Source: Caulobacter sp. (GTDB lineage Bacteria > Pseudomonadota > Alphaproteobacteria > Caulobacterales > Caulobacteraceae). From it: a stretch of DNA of 49,373 nt. The stretch lies in contig JAUXVF010000014.1 in assembly GCA_030680355.1 (NCBI GenBank), positions 1 to 49,373 on the forward strand, written 5' to 3'. Below are positions 9,519-18,959 of the stretch, one piece after another. The notes under the pieces are model-generated. The model saw nothing but the letters and a program-made list of their open reading frames with translations. It was not told the DNA's origin and ran no database searches. Both the position numbers and the translations under genes were made by a program. Each line of letters begins with the position of its first letter. Position 1 is the stretch's first letter.

Positions 9519-10139
9519 ATGAGCAGGGACCGCGCCCACAGCGCCTGGAAATCGGCCGAGTCGATCAAGAAGCTGTCTGATCGCATCGTCGGCATCGGCC
9601 CTTTCAGCATCGGGCTGGACGGCATCCTCACCTGGATTCCCGGCGCGGGCATCGTCTACAGCGCCGGGGCGGCGGCCTATCTGCTGTGGCTGGCCTTCCG
9701 GGCCGGGGCCTCGTTCGGCACGCTGATGCGCATGTCCGGCGCCCTGGGGCTCGACCTGCTGGTTTCGGACTTTCCCATTCCCGGCGTCGCCGACCTGTTC
9801 GACGTGCTCTGGCAGGGTCACCTGATCGCCGCCAACAGCCTGCAGAAGGACATCGAGGGCCGCCACGGCATTCCGCCCGACCGGATCGCGATGGTCGAAA
9901 AGGCGCTGCGGCGGCGCGGTCGCGGTCTGGGCTGGATCGTGCTCCTGCTGGTCGTCGGCCTCGTCGCGGCGATCTGGCGCTCCGACTTCGGCGAGACCCT
10001 GCATCGCGGTTGGTGGCCGGCCTTCAAGGACGCCAGCCTTCTGCTGGCCGGCTATTCGATCAGCCTGCCGCTGGTCGCCGGCGTTCTGCTGGTGCTCATC
10101 GTCCTGATCAACGCCGCCAACCGTCCACGCCGCGCCTGA
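9519..10139 (+). CDS. DUF4112 family membrane protein
   Basis: A 206-residue protein. The N-terminal half has the DUF4112 pattern: a short amphipathic start, LDGILTWIPGAGIVYS near residues 37-52 with a hydrophobic segment, and DFPIPGVADLFDVLW near 84-98. Two further hydrophobic segments near 145-160 and 175-198 suggest two additional membrane spans. The function of DUF4112 is unknown. The SDR gene begins five bases after its stop and the small membrane protein gene follows that, so 9519-11211 looks like a three-gene unit. Confidence 0.85.
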   Translation: MSRDRAHSAWKSAESIKKLSDRIVGIGPFSIGLDGILTWIPGAGIVYSAGAAAYLLWLAFRAGASFGTLMRMSGALGLDLLVSDFPIPGVADLFDVLWQGHLIAANSLQKDIEGRHGIPPDRIAMVEKALRRRGRGLGWIVLLLVVGLVAAIWRSDFGETLHRGWWPAFKDASLLLAGYSISLPLVAGVLLVLIVLINAANRPRRA

Positions 10140-10144
10140 TCGCC

Positions 10145-10984
10145 ATGACCGACGCCCCACCCTATGTCCGCCCGCCCAGCGCCGAATCCCTGGGTCAGGC
10201 CCCGGGCCGGGGCCGGCTGATTGGCCGCAGAATCCTCGTTGTCGGCGGCGGGCAGCAGGTGGTCGACCCCGCGACCGACCCGGTCGGCAACGGCCGGGCC
10301 ATGGCGCTTCTGTTCGCCCGCGAGGGCGCGGCGGTCGCGGTCGCTGACCGCAGCCGGGACGCGGCTCAGGACACGGTCAATCTGATCAAGGGCGAGGGCG
10401 GGGCGGCCTGGGTGATCGAGGCCGATATCGCCCGCGAGGCGGATGTCTCGCGCATGGTCGATGAGGCGACCCAGGCGCTGGGCGGTCTCGACGGTCTGGT
10501 GCTCAATGTCGGCATCGGCGTCGGCGGACTGGGCCTGGCGGCGATCAAGGCGGACGACTGGGACCAGGTTCTGGGCGTCAATCTGCGCGGGCCGATGCTC
10601 TGCTGTCGCGAGGCCTTGCCGCGCATGGCCGAGGGCAGTTCGATCGTCTTCATTTCCTCCATCGCCGGCCTGATCGCCGGCTCGCGCCTGCCGGCCTATG
10701 ACGCCTCCAAGGCGGCGCTGGGCGGACTGATGCGTCATGTGGCGCTGGAGGGCAGCCGCAAGGGCGTGCGGGCCAATATCGTCGCCCCGGGGCTGGTCGA
10801 CACGCCGCTGGGCCGCAGGGCGACGCAGGGTCGGCCGGGTCGGGGCACGGCGCCGCAGTTCTTCGGCCGCCAGGCCACCGGCTGGGAGATCGCCTATGCC
10901 GCGCTGTTTTTCATGTCGGATGAGGCGGTCTACGTGACGGGGCAGATTCTCGCGGTGGATTCAGGGCTTACGGGGATCAGCTGA
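10145..10984 (+). CDS. SDR family oxidoreductase with extended glycine-rich loop
   Basis: A 279-residue classical short-chain dehydrogenase/reductase, NAD(P)-dependent. The catalytic residues are present: Ser in FISSIAG and the YDASK motif (Tyr-x-x-x-Lys) about 13 residues later, then VRANIVAPG. The dinucleotide-binding loop is unusual. Where most members have TGxxxGIG, this protein has GGGQQVVDPATDPVGNG, longer by roughly eight residues. The frame stays open upstream to 9686 inside the DUF4112 gene. I take the ATG at 10145, just after the DUF4112 stop, because the protein from there has normal SDR length. Confidence 0.88.
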   Translation: MTDAPPYVRPPSAESLGQAPGRGRLIGRRILVVGGGQQVVDPATDPVGNGRAMALLFAREGAAVAVADRSRDAAQDTVNLIKGEGGAAWVIEADIAREADVSRMVDEATQALGGLDGLVLNVGIGVGGLGLAAIKADDWDQVLGVNLRGPMLCCREALPRMAEGSSIVFISSIAGLIAGSRLPAYDASKAALGGLMRHVALEGSRKGVRANIVAPGLVDTPLGRRATQGRPGRGTAPQFFGRQATGWEIAYAALFFMSDEAVYVTGQILAVDSGLTGIS

Positions 10985-11211
10985 TGCCGAGGAAGCCTGA
11001 CAGGAGACCTGTGGCGGGCGCTCTCCTCCTATTTGGCGCCGGGGCGATCGGGATTCTGGGCCGCCTCGTGGGTGGTGACATCCAGGCATGGTATCGGACT
11101 ATGCCTCACGAACAGGCCGTGGCCATCGGCGGGAGCATCGTTCTTCTGCTGATCGTGGGGTCGGCATCGGGCTGTATTTCGCCTGCAGGGACCCGAACGC
11201 TTGAGGCCTGA
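10984..11211 (+). CDS. small two-TM hypothetical protein
   Basis: A 75-residue protein with two hydrophobic segments (residues about 10-30 and 46-64) separated by a short loop containing WYRTMPHEQ. Its ATG overlaps the stop of the SDR gene by one base, which suggests translational coupling and supports a real gene. I do not recognise a family. It ends 34 bases before the convergent secreted-protein gene. Confidence 0.55.
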   Translation: MPRKPDRRPVAGALLLFGAGAIGILGRLVGGDIQAWYRTMPHEQAVAIGGSIVLLLIVGSASGCISPAGTRTLEA

Positions 11212-11244
11212 TCCGGTGTTTCCTGGCCGCTGGCGGCAACGCCC

Positions 11245-12039
11245 CTAGAGCGCACACAGTTGAAGACAGGGCAGCGCGGCCAGTTCATCGCGCAGGCGAA
11301 TGAGATCTGTCCTTGTCGCCCCCGTCGCCGCAGGCAAATACCGGACAATGGCGTCCAGCACCCGTTTGCGATCGGCGGGCGTCAGCGCCTGGGCGAGCCG
11401 GTCATTGTTGCTCAGCAGGGCTTCCATGAGGAGGGCGCGGTTGGCCGGCCGTTCGCCAGAGTCAACCTGGGTCATGACCAGGCCGAGGTAGATACCGGTC
11501 ATGCCCTTGCGAGCCTCGCGCAGCCCGTCCAGCCGCACCTGCGTTCGCTGGCCTTCGGGAAGGCCCTGCCAGAATGCCGCCATCGGCTCGACGAGGCGGG
11601 CCATGCAGAAGGCCGTGAACCTCAAGGAAAGCGCCAGTTCGTCCTGGTATTTTCCCGCGTTCACGAGCTGCCGCGCCACGAGCGCCTTGGCCGCCACATC
11701 AGGAGCGGTGCCCTTGAACTCGTCCTTTCGGCTGCCGGCGAAGCCGAGCATCACGCTGTAGCGATTGCCCAGGTCGCAGCTGTCCAGACCCTCGCCCAGC
11801 GTCGCGACGGTCACTTGCGCGAGGCCTCGTGGGTCGAAGGCTGCGCGGATCAGCGCCGCGTCGGCCGGATTCGACAGCAAGGGCGGAACGGCGCCGATCT
11901 CGGCCCCCTGCAATCTGGCAGCGAGCGCCTGACGGGCCGTGGCGATCTGCGCGATAGAAGGTTCGCCGCCTTCGCGAGCGCCGACGGATGTCGCCAGAAG
12001 CGCTACGGTCACCGCGACCGCATATCCACGCCAGTTCAT
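11245..12039 (-). CDS. secreted hypothetical protein downstream of methylmalonyl-CoA mutase
   Basis: A 264-residue protein of unknown function with a likely Sec signal peptide: MNWRGYAVAVTVALLATS followed by a possible cleavage site near VGA-RE. The remainder is helical and Leu/Ala-rich with paired cysteines near the middle (SCDLGNR, FCMAR) and the end (PCLQLC), which may form disulfides in the periplasm. The start at 12039 is chosen over the upstream ATG at 12066 because AGGAG lies seven bases before it. The gap to the mutase stop is 13 bases, so cotranscription is likely, though no functional link is evident. Confidence 0.7.
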   Translation of the reverse strand: MNWRGYAVAVTVALLATSVGAREGGEPSIAQIATARQALAARLQGAEIGAVPPLLSNPADAALIRAAFDPRGLAQVTVATLGEGLDSCDLGNRYSVMLGFAGSRKDEFKGTAPDVAAKALVARQLVNAGKYQDELALSLRFTAFCMARLVEPMAAFWQGLPEGQRTQVRLDGLREARKGMTGIYLGLVMTQVDSGERPANRALLMEALLSNNDRLAQALTPADRKRVLDAIVRYLPAATGATRTDLIRLRDELAALPCLQLCAL

Positions 12040-12052
12040 GCGGAAACTCCTG

Positions 12053-14203
12053 TCAGACCTGCTCATATCCCAGCTGCCGGTTCAGCTTCTCGAGCAGCTC
12101 GATGGCCGACTCGGCGATCACCGTGCCCGGCGGGAAGATCGCCGTGACGCCGGCGTCTTTGAGGGCCTGCCAATCCTGCTGGGGGATCACCCCGCCGATG
12201 ACGGCCATGATGTCCGGACGGCCGGCCTTGCCCAGTTCGGCGATCAGTTCGGGGGCCAGGGTCAGGTGGCCCGCCGCCAGCGACGACGCGCCGACCACAT
12301 GGACGTCGTTCTCGACCGCCTGACGGGCGGCCTCGGCCGGAGTCTGGAACAACGGGCCGATGTCGACGTCGAAGCCCAGGTCGGCGAAGGCGGTGGCGAT
12401 GACCTTCTGGCCACGGTCATGGCCGTCCTGGCCCATCTTGGCGATCAGGATGCGCGGGCGGCGGCCATCGGCCTGTTCGAAGGCCTCGACCATGGCCTTG
12501 GCGCGGTCGACCGTGGCGTTGGATCCGGCCTCGGACACATAGACCCCCGTGATCGATTTGATTTCGGCCCGGTGGCGGCCGAACACCTTTTCCAGAGCAT
12601 AGCTGATCTCGCCGACCGTGGCCCGGGCCCGGGCGGCGTCGACCGACAGGGCCAGCAGGTTGCCGTCGGCGCGGGCGCCGGCCTCCAGGGCGTCGAGCGC
12701 CGCCTGCGTCTCAACTTCGTTGCGTTCTGCCTTGAGTCTTTTCAGCTTTTCGAGTTGGGCGTTGCGCACGGCGGTGTTGTCGACCTTGAGCACCGGGATG
12801 TCGTCGGCGACCTCGGGGCGGTAGCGGTTGACCCCGACCACGCTCTGGCGGCCGCTGTCGATCCGCGCCTGGGTGCGGGCGGCGGCCTCCTCGATGCGCA
12901 GTTTGGGCAGGCCCTGTTCGATGGCCTTGGCCATGCCGCCGAGCTTTTCGACCTCGTCGATATGGTCGAGCGCGCGGGCGGCCAGATCATGGGTCAGCCG
13001 CTCGACGTAGTAGCTGCCGCCCCAGGGGTCGGCGACCCTGGTGGTTCCGCTTTCCATCTGCAGGAACAGCTGGGTGTTGCGGCTGATCCGGGCCGAGAAG
13101 TCGGTGGGCAGGGCCAGGGCTTCGTCGAGGCTGTTGGTGTGCAGGCTCTGGGTCTGGCCGTTGACCGCCGCCATGGCCTCGACGCAGGTGCGCGAGACGT
13201 TGTTGAACACGTCCTGGGCGGCCAGCGACCAGCCGCTGGTCTGGCTGTGGGTGCGCAGGGACAGGGACCGGGCGTCTTGCGGGTCGAACTCCCGCTTCAT
13301 CAGCCGGGCCCAGAGCAGGCGGGCGGCGCGAAGTTTGGCCACCTCCATGAAGTAGTTCATGCCGATGGCCCAGAAGAAGGACAGGCGCGGCGCGAACTGG
13401 TCGACGGTCATGCCGGCGGCGATGCCGGCCCGCACGTACTCGATGCCGTCGGCCAGGGTGTAGGCCAGCTCGAGGTCCGCCGTCGCTCCGGCTTCCTGCA
13501 TGTGATAGCCGGAAATAGAGATCGAGTTGAACTTCGGCATATTCGTCGAAGTGTATGAAAAGATATCCGAAATGATCCGCATCGATGGCGCGGGCGGATA
13601 GATGTAGGTGTTGCGGACCATGAACTCCTTGAGGATGTCGTTCTGGATCGTGCCCTGCAGCTTGTCGGGGCTGACGCCCTGTTCCTCGGCCGCGACGATG
13701 TAGAGGGCCAGGATCGGCAGAACCGCGCCGTTCATGGTCATCGACACGCTCATCTGGTCGAGCGGAATGCCGTCGAACAGGGTCTGCATGTCGAGGATGG
13801 AGTCTATGGCCACGCCGGCCATGCCGACATCGCCCTTCACCCGCTCATGGTCTGAATCGTAGCCGCGATGGGTGGCCAGATCGAAGGCGACCGACAGGCC
13901 CTTCTGACCGGCCGCCAGGTTGCGGCGATAGAAGGCGTTGGAGTCCTCGGCGGTCGAGAATCCGGCGTACTGCCGCACCGTCCAGGGGTTGGTCACATAC
14001 ATGGTCGGGTAGGGGCCGCGCAGGTACGGCGCCAGGCCCGGGTAGCCGCCGGTGAAGTCGAGGCCGGCGACATCCTGCGGGCCATAGGCCGGGGCGACAT
14101 CGACGCCCTCCGGCGTATGCCAGACCGGACCGGTCGCGGGCGCCGCGACGGCGGTGTCGGCGGCGTCGAAGGCGAGGCGGGAAAAGTCGGGGAAGGTGGT
14201 CAT
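12053..14203 (-). CDS. scpA: methylmalonyl-CoA mutase, large (catalytic) subunit
   Basis: A 716-residue adenosylcobalamin-dependent mutase that interconverts (R)-methylmalonyl-CoA and succinyl-CoA. The N-terminal half is the TIM-barrel substrate domain ([19 protein letters not shown] near residues 65-83; the [11 protein letters not shown] segment near 230). The C-terminal B12-binding domain starts near residue 580 and carries the DGHDRG motif whose His ligates cobalt. Length is standard. The small-subunit gene lies immediately upstream (three bases apart). With meaB this gives a propionyl-CoA or branched-chain carbon assimilation route; propionyl-CoA carboxylase and epimerase are not in the window. 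Confidence 0.96.
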   Translation of the reverse strand: MTTFPDFSRLAFDAADTAVAAPATGPVWHTPEGVDVAPAYGPQDVAGLDFTGGYPGLAPYLRGPYPTMYVTNPWTVRQYAGFSTAEDSNAFYRRNLAAGQKGLSVAFDLATHRGYDSDHERVKGDVGMAGVAIDSILDMQTLFDGIPLDQMSVSMTMNGAVLPILALYIVAAEEQGVSPDKLQGTIQNDILKEFMVRNTYIYPPAPSMRIISDIFSYTSTNMPKFNSISISGYHMQEAGATADLELAYTLADGIEYVRAGIAAGMTVDQFAPRLSFFWAIGMNYFMEVAKLRAARLLWARLMKREFDPQDARSLSLRTHSQTSGWSLAAQDVFNNVSRTCVEAMAAVNGQTQSLHTNSLDEALALPTDFSARISRNTQLFLQMESGTTRVADPWGGSYYVERLTHDLAARALDHIDEVEKLGGMAKAIEQGLPKLRIEEAAARTQARIDSGRQSVVGVNRYRPEVADDIPVLKVDNTAVRNAQLEKLKRLKAERNEVETQAALDALEAGARADGNLLALSVDAARARATVGEISYALEKVFGRHRAEIKSITGVYVSEAGSNATVDRAKAMVEAFEQADGRRPRILIAKMGQDGHDRGQKVIATAFADLGFDVDIGPLFQTPAEAARQAVENDVHVVGASSLAAGHLTLAPELIAELGKAGRPDIMAVIGGVIPQQDWQALKDAGVTAIFPPGTVIAESAIELLEKLNRQLGYEQV

Positions 14204-14206
14204 GGC

Positions 14207-15652
14207 TCAGGCCCCTTCGAAGGACGCGGACAGGCGGGTCGGGACGAGCGGCGGGCAATGGCCGTCCGGTCCGGGCAGACGCGGATCGGGGCCGGACGTG
14301 GCGTGGGCGGCGGGGTCGACAACCTCGACCTCGACGTTCTTGGCCTCGCCGTCGCGGAAGACGGTGACGCCGAGAATCTTGGCCTCGCCCGAGGCGACCT
14401 GGGTTTCACGCGCGGCCCGGGCGGCCGCGACCCCCGCGGCGATGGCGCCGGAGGCCAGGGCGGCGATCAGTCCGCCGGCGGCCTCGATGGCCTGAAACTC
14501 CCGCCAGGCGGCGCGGGCCATCTCGTCGGTCAGGCTGTCGAGATACCAGGCGCCGCCGGCCGGGTCGGCGACGCGGCCCAGGTGGCTTTCTTCCATCAGC
14601 ACCAGCTGGGTGTTGCGGGCCTGACGGCGGGCCAGGGTCGTGGGCAGGCCAAGGGCGTCGGTGAAGGCGCCCAGGATGACGGCGTCCGCGCCGCCCACGG
14701 CGGCGGCGAAGCCGGCGGCGGACAGGCGGATGAGGTTGGTCCAGGGGTCGAGCCGGGTCAGCATGCGCTGCGATGAGCGGGCCTCGATCCGGGCGGGGAC
14801 CTGGACCCCGCAGGCGTTGGTGATGCGCGCCCAGAGTTCGCGGGCCGCGCGGATCCTGGCGACGCCGGTGAAATACTCGCCATCGACGCAGACGCCCAGG
14901 GTGATGCGGCTGAAGGCGTCCTCCAGGGACAGGCCCGCCCGCACCAGAGCCTTGGCGTAGGTCACGGCGGCGGCGGCCATGAAGGCCAGTTCCTCGGCTT
15001 CCGAGCCGCCGGCCTCATGCACGACGCGGCCGGTGGCCAGCATCAGCGAGGCCTTGGGATAGACGCCGGCCAGGCGCGCGCCGACGGTGGCGGCCGAGAC
15101 GATGTGGCTTTCCACGGGCCCTGGCGAGACGCCGGCCTCGGCGAAGGCGGAGAGGGGATCCATGTGGAAGGCGAGGGGGGCTTCGGGGCCGCTCTTGGCC
15201 AGGGCGCCCAGCCAGTCGGCGGCCTTGGGGCCGAGGAAGCCGGCGTCCAGGGCGACGGGGGCGAGGTCCAGCAGGACGCCGTCCAGAACCCGGCCAAGGC
15301 CGGCCTGATCGCCGACCGCGACGCCCCTGATCCCGGCGGGGTCCAGGGCGACCAGCACCGACGCCGCGCCGTTCTGCAGGTCCCGCAGGATTTCAGCGTT
15401 GGCCTGGACGGGATCGGGATGCCGGACGCCGGTCCTCAGATCCCAGGGCCGCACCGGATCCCGCGTCGACAGGTCCCGCACCGTCGCCGGGCCATCGGTA
15501 TAGAGGGGCGCGATCGTCAGGCCGCCGGCGGTATGGCTGACCAGGGCGTCCTGGAATGACTTGCCCTTCAGGGTCTTCTCGACCAGGGCCAGCCAGTCTT
15601 CACGGGATGGCGGCGAAAAATCGTCAGCCAGCGGCAGTATGGTCGCAGACAA
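14207..15652 (-). CDS. mutA: methylmalonyl-CoA mutase, small subunit
   Basis: A protein of about 481 residues related to the large subunit but lacking the cobalt-ligand motif. It pairs with the catalytic subunit in the alpha/beta mutase heterodimer. Family segments visible include LPLADDF at the very start, LVEKTLKG, the AGGSEAEELAFMAAA region and TNLIRLSAAGFAAAVGGAD. The frame stays open to an ATG at 15829, but the added 59 residues are unlike the family. The TTG at 15652 has AGGGAG seven bases upstream and begins the protein at the conserved segment, so I prefer it. Confidence 0.88.
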   Translation of the reverse strand: MSATILPLADDFSPPSREDWLALVEKTLKGKSFQDALVSHTAGGLTIAPLYTDGPATVRDLSTRDPVRPWDLRTGVRHPDPVQANAEILRDLQNGAASVLVALDPAGIRGVAVGDQAGLGRVLDGVLLDLAPVALDAGFLGPKAADWLGALAKSGPEAPLAFHMDPLSAFAEAGVSPGPVESHIVSAATVGARLAGVYPKASLMLATGRVVHEAGGSEAEELAFMAAAAVTYAKALVRAGLSLEDAFSRITLGVCVDGEYFTGVARIRAARELWARITNACGVQVPARIEARSSQRMLTRLDPWTNLIRLSAAGFAAAVGGADAVILGAFTDALGLPTTLARRQARNTQLVLMEESHLGRVADPAGGAWYLDSLTDEMARAAWREFQAIEAAGGLIAALASGAIAAGVAAARAARETQVASGEAKILGVTVFRDGEAKNVEVEVVDPAAHATSGPDPRLPGPDGHCPPLVPTRLSASFEGA

Positions 15653-15837
15653 TCCCTGTCTCCCTATCAGTGCAGTGCAGCAAATCGGGCTGGGTCTTGC
15701 GCCCCTGCCGCAACGTGCGTCAAGCGCCCGGTCCTTCGGCAGCCTGCCTGTTATGCGCGCCGAACGGCAGGCCCACGTTGCGCCGCGCCCCGTACACGCG
15801 GTAGGGACAACGGTCAGAGACGGGGTCATTTGCCGCG

Positions 15838-16968
15838 ATGAACAATGGGAAAAGGGCGGACCGACCGCTCAGGATTGTCCACGCGGCCAACTTTGGCTTC
15901 AAGCCGGTCAAGGCCTTCATCCACAATTCCGCGGCCAAGCTGTCCAACGGGATGATCCGGGGCGGCCATAATGTCGTGAACTTCTCGGTGCGGGACGTGG
16001 CCCGGTGGAGCGGGCCGTTCGGCAACCGCCCCCTTGGGTCGCGCAGCGCCCGTCACATTCTGCTGTCCTACTGCCGGGCGGCCCGTCCGGACGTCCTGGT
16101 GCTCGGCCATGCCGACCTCATCGACGCCGAGACCATCCTGCGCATCCGGGCCGACCTGCCCCAGCTCAAGGTGATGCAATGGAACGTCGACTGGATCGCC
16201 GAGGACGGCGAGGCGGTCGCCGGCGATTTCACCGCCCGGTCCAACCGCGACAAGATCCTGGCCAAGAACGCCTGCGTCGACGCCACCTTCGTCAGCACCG
16301 GCGGACCGTCCCTGCGACGCCTGGCGGAATCGCTGACCGGCGCCACGGCCTTTCTGCCCAACGCCGCCGACCCGTCGATCGAGACGGCGCGAAACTTCGA
16401 GCGCGAGGATCTGCCGACCTCGGTGTTCTTCGCCTCCAGCTCCGATGACACGCGCCGGTTCCATGCCGGCGGCTGGCGCGACATGCGGGGCATGGTCGCC
16501 GATCTGCGCCGGACCGTTCCGGAGGCGGTCGTCGCGGCCTACGGGCTCGACGGGATCCCGCCGGTCTATGGGCCGGGGCTGCAGGATGCGCTGGAGGCCG
16601 CGAAGATCGGGCTCAACATCAGCCGCCGCAACGACATCTTCCTCTATTCATCCGACCGGATCGCCCAGACGGCGGGCAATGGTCTGGTGGTCTGTATCGA
16701 CCGGGCCTCGGGCTTCGACACGGTGTTCGGCGATGACGAATTCATCTTCTACCGGACCGAGGACGAGCTGTTCGCCACGATCGACAGGCTGGTGGGCGAC
16801 GACGCGGCCCGGCGCGCGATGGCTCAGCGCAGCTGGGCCCGCTATCACGAATTGTTCGGCTGCCAGCCGGTCGCCCGTTACATGCTGGATGTCCTGTTCG
16901 AGGAGCATGACCCCGCCGACTACGTCTGGCCGACCCTGGCGGGCGTCCACCCCGGCGACGGCGCCTAG
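15838..16968 (+). CDS. CgeB-like glycosyltransferase
   Basis: A 376-residue protein resembling the glycosyltransferase group-1-like fold of the CgeB/YkvP type. The N-terminal domain begins LRIVHAANFGF near residues 11-21. The C-terminal domain holds KIGLNISRRNDIFLYSSDRI near 262-281, then the GNGLVVCIDRASGFDTVFG stretch and DDEFIFYRTEDELF, typical of the donor-binding half of these enzymes. It stands alone, divergent from the mutase genes, with no polysaccharide or flagellin genes beside it, so the acceptor is unknown. The ATG at 15838 has only a weak ribosome site. Confidence 0.78.
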   Translation: MNNGKRADRPLRIVHAANFGFKPVKAFIHNSAAKLSNGMIRGGHNVVNFSVRDVARWSGPFGNRPLGSRSARHILLSYCRAARPDVLVLGHADLIDAETILRIRADLPQLKVMQWNVDWIAEDGEAVAGDFTARSNRDKILAKNACVDATFVSTGGPSLRRLAESLTGATAFLPNAADPSIETARNFEREDLPTSVFFASSSDDTRRFHAGGWRDMRGMVADLRRTVPEAVVAAYGLDGIPPVYGPGLQDALEAAKIGLNISRRNDIFLYSSDRIAQTAGNGLVVCIDRASGFDTVFGDDEFIFYRTEDELFATIDRLVGDDAARRAMAQRSWARYHELFGCQPVARYMLDVLFEEHDPADYVWPTLAGVHPGDGA

Positions 16969-17068
16969 GGGCGGGACACGCGGCGGCCGCGACCGTTGAA
17001 TCCCTTTGCCAACAGCCATACAGTTGTTTTACTTACAGCGTATATTCACAGCCGGAGACTGACGTTCC

Positions 17069-18076
17069 ATGGCCCTGCCGCCGATCCTGCGTGACCGCCT
17101 TCGCCTGCCGGTGATCGCTTCGCCGCTGTTCATCATCTCCAATCCCGATCTGGTCATCGCCCAGTGCAAGGCCGGAATCGTCGGCTCGTTTCCGACCCTG
17201 AACGCGCGGCCGATCAGCCAGCTCGACGAGTGGCTGGCCCGGATCACCGAGGAACTGGCGGCCTGGGACAAGGCCAATCCGGATCTGCCCTCGGCGCCGT
17301 TCGCCGTGAACCAGATCGTCCACAAGACCAACAACCGCCTCGATGAGGACATGGCCCTCTGCGCCAAATACAAGGCGCCGATCGTCATCACCTCCCTGGG
17401 CGCCCGCGAGGACGTCAACCAGGCGGTGCACGGCTGGGGCGGCATCACCCTGCATGACGTGATCAACAACCGCTTCGCCCACAAGGCGGTCGAAAAGGGC
17501 GCCGATGGCCTGATTCCGGTGGCCGTGGGCGCCGGCGGCCATGCCGGGGGCCTGTCGCCCTTCGCCATGATCCAGGAAATCCGCCAGTGGTTCGACGGGC
17601 CGGTGGCCCTGTCCGGCGCGATCGCCAGCGGCGCGACGATTCTGGCCGCCCAGGCCATGGGCGCTGACCTGGCCTATATCGGCTCGGCCTTCATCGCGAC
17701 GAAGGAAGCCAACGCCGTCGAGGCCTACAAACAGATGATCGTCGACAGCTCGGGCGAGGACATCGTCTATTCCAACCTCTTCACCGGCATTCACGGCAAC
17801 TATCTGCGGCCCTCGGTCGTGGCCGCCGGCATGGATCCGGACAATCTGCCCGAAAGTGACCCCTCGGCGATGAACTTCGGCTCGGGCGGCAATCAGGAAG
17901 CCAAGGCCTGGCGCGACATCTGGGGCTGCGGCCAGGGCATCGGCGCTGTCGATGCGGTGCTGGGCGCCGGCGAACTGGTCGCCAAACTGGCCGAGGAATA
18001 TGAGGCGGCCAAGGCCGACCTCGCCGCCAAGACCGCTCTGACCGGCGGCGTCCGGCTGGCCTTCGCCGCGCAGTAA
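17069..18076 (+). CDS. nitronate monooxygenase family flavoprotein (first copy)
   Basis: A 335-residue FMN-dependent TIM-barrel enzyme of the nitronate monooxygenase / 2-nitropropane dioxygenase family, which oxidises alkyl nitronates such as propionate-3-nitronate with O2. Marks: LPVIASPLFIISNPDLV near residues 12-28, the GAGGHAGGLSPF phosphate-binding segment near 154-165, and GADLAYIGSAFIATKEA near 196-212. A second member of the family lies at 38044. The 100 bases upstream are relatively AT-rich (around 17020-17050) and could hold the promoter. A strong terminator follows. Confidence 0.88.
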   Translation: MALPPILRDRLRLPVIASPLFIISNPDLVIAQCKAGIVGSFPTLNARPISQLDEWLARITEELAAWDKANPDLPSAPFAVNQIVHKTNNRLDEDMALCAKYKAPIVITSLGAREDVNQAVHGWGGITLHDVINNRFAHKAVEKGADGLIPVAVGAGGHAGGLSPFAMIQEIRQWFDGPVALSGAIASGATILAAQAMGADLAYIGSAFIATKEANAVEAYKQMIVDSSGEDIVYSNLFTGIHGNYLRPSVVAAGMDPDNLPESDPSAMNFGSGGNQEAKAWRDIWGCGQGIGAVDAVLGAGELVAKLAEEYEAAKADLAAKTALTGGVRLAFAAQ

Positions 18077-18108
18077 CAGGCTCTCGACCCAAACCTATCA
18101 AGGCCTTG

Positions 18109-18141
18109 CGCCCGGCGATCATTCCCGATCGCCGGGCGTTT
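18109..18141 (+). terminator. intrinsic terminator after nitronate monooxygenase
   Basis: Bases 109-120 of this kilobase (CGCCCGGCGATC) pair perfectly with 127-138 around a six-base loop and are followed by TTT. It separates the nitronate monooxygenase from the DUF2793 gene, so the latter needs its own promoter. Confidence 0.85.
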
Positions 18142-18209
18142 CGCTGTCTGGATCCCCACCCTCCGGGCCGGGGGCATCCTTGTCACAAGCAAAGACAGGG
18201 AGTGTCCAG

Positions 18210-18947
18210 ATGTCAGACGACGCCAGCCCCCGCCTCGGTCTGCCCTATGTCGCGGCCGGTCAGGCGCAGAAACATGTGACGGTGAACGCCGCCTTCGCCC
18301 GGCTGGACGGACTGGTGCAGACGGCGGTGGTCAGCCGCACGACGGCGGCGCAGCCCGCCGCCCCGGACGACGGCGCCCTCTACATCCTGCCCGATGCGGC
18401 CACCGGGGCGGTCTGGGGCGAGGCGGGGGCGGGGACCCTGATGCGCTACGAGGCCGGCGGCTGGGCGAGGATCGCCGTATCGCCGGGGCAGATCGCCTGG
18501 GTCGCCGATGAGGCGATCGTCCTGGTCCACGACGGCGACTGGCGCCCGCTGACCGATGTCCTGGCCTTTCCATCCCTGATCGCGGCGTCCACGCCGCACG
18601 GCGCGCGCATCCGCCTCGCCCTCGCCGAGGAAGACCTGATGGTGAGCGGGGCGTCGACCGCCACGAGCATCGTCATTCCCGCCCGGGCCATCGTGCTGTC
18701 GGTGGCGACCCGCACCCTGACGACCGTCACCGGCGCCAGCGCCTATGATTGCGGCGTCGCCGGCGAGACCAGCAAGTTCGGCGGCTCGCTGGGCGTGACC
18801 GCCGGGGCCTCCAACATCGGGGTCATCGGACCAACGGCGGTCTATGCCGACACGCCCGTCCTGCTGACCGCCATCGGTCCGGCGTTCAGCGGCGGTCAGG
18901 TCCGGGTGGCGATCGCCTTCATCGCGTTCGACGCCCCTTCAGCCTGA
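18210..18947 (+). CDS. DUF2793 domain protein (phage/GTA fibre- or spike-like)
   Basis: A 245-residue protein. The first half is a DUF2793 domain: PRLGLPYVAAGQAQKHVTVN near residues 7-26 is its hallmark, followed by ARLDGLV and the WRPL segment near 110. DUF2793 occurs in phage tail-fibre-like proteins and in head-spike proteins of the Rhodobacter gene transfer agent (recalled from literature). The second half is Ala/Thr/Val-rich and beta-prone, as in fibre tips. The ATG at 18210 has an AGGGAG site; an in-frame TTG at 18180 is less likely. No capsid, portal or tail genes are near. Likely cotranscribed with the holin-like gene 12 bases downstream. Confidence 0.85.
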   Translation: MSDDASPRLGLPYVAAGQAQKHVTVNAAFARLDGLVQTAVVSRTTAAQPAAPDDGALYILPDAATGAVWGEAGAGTLMRYEAGGWARIAVSPGQIAWVADEAIVLVHDGDWRPLTDVLAFPSLIAASTPHGARIRLALAEEDLMVSGASTATSIVIPARAIVLSVATRTLTTVTGASAYDCGVAGETSKFGGSLGVTAGASNIGVIGPTAVYADTPVLLTAIGPAFSGGQVRVAIAFIAFDAPSA

Positions 18948-18959
18948 CAGGAGGAATTT

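Noticed and set aside
15653..15829. N-terminal extension of the mutase small subunit from the ATG at 15829
   Set aside because: The 59 extra residues are Arg/Cys-rich and unlike the family; the TTG at 15652 has a better ribosome site.
15653..15837. Cobalamin riboswitch upstream of methylmalonyl-CoA mutase
   Set aside because: The region is only 185 bases and I could not find a B12-box-like sequence or a matching long leader.
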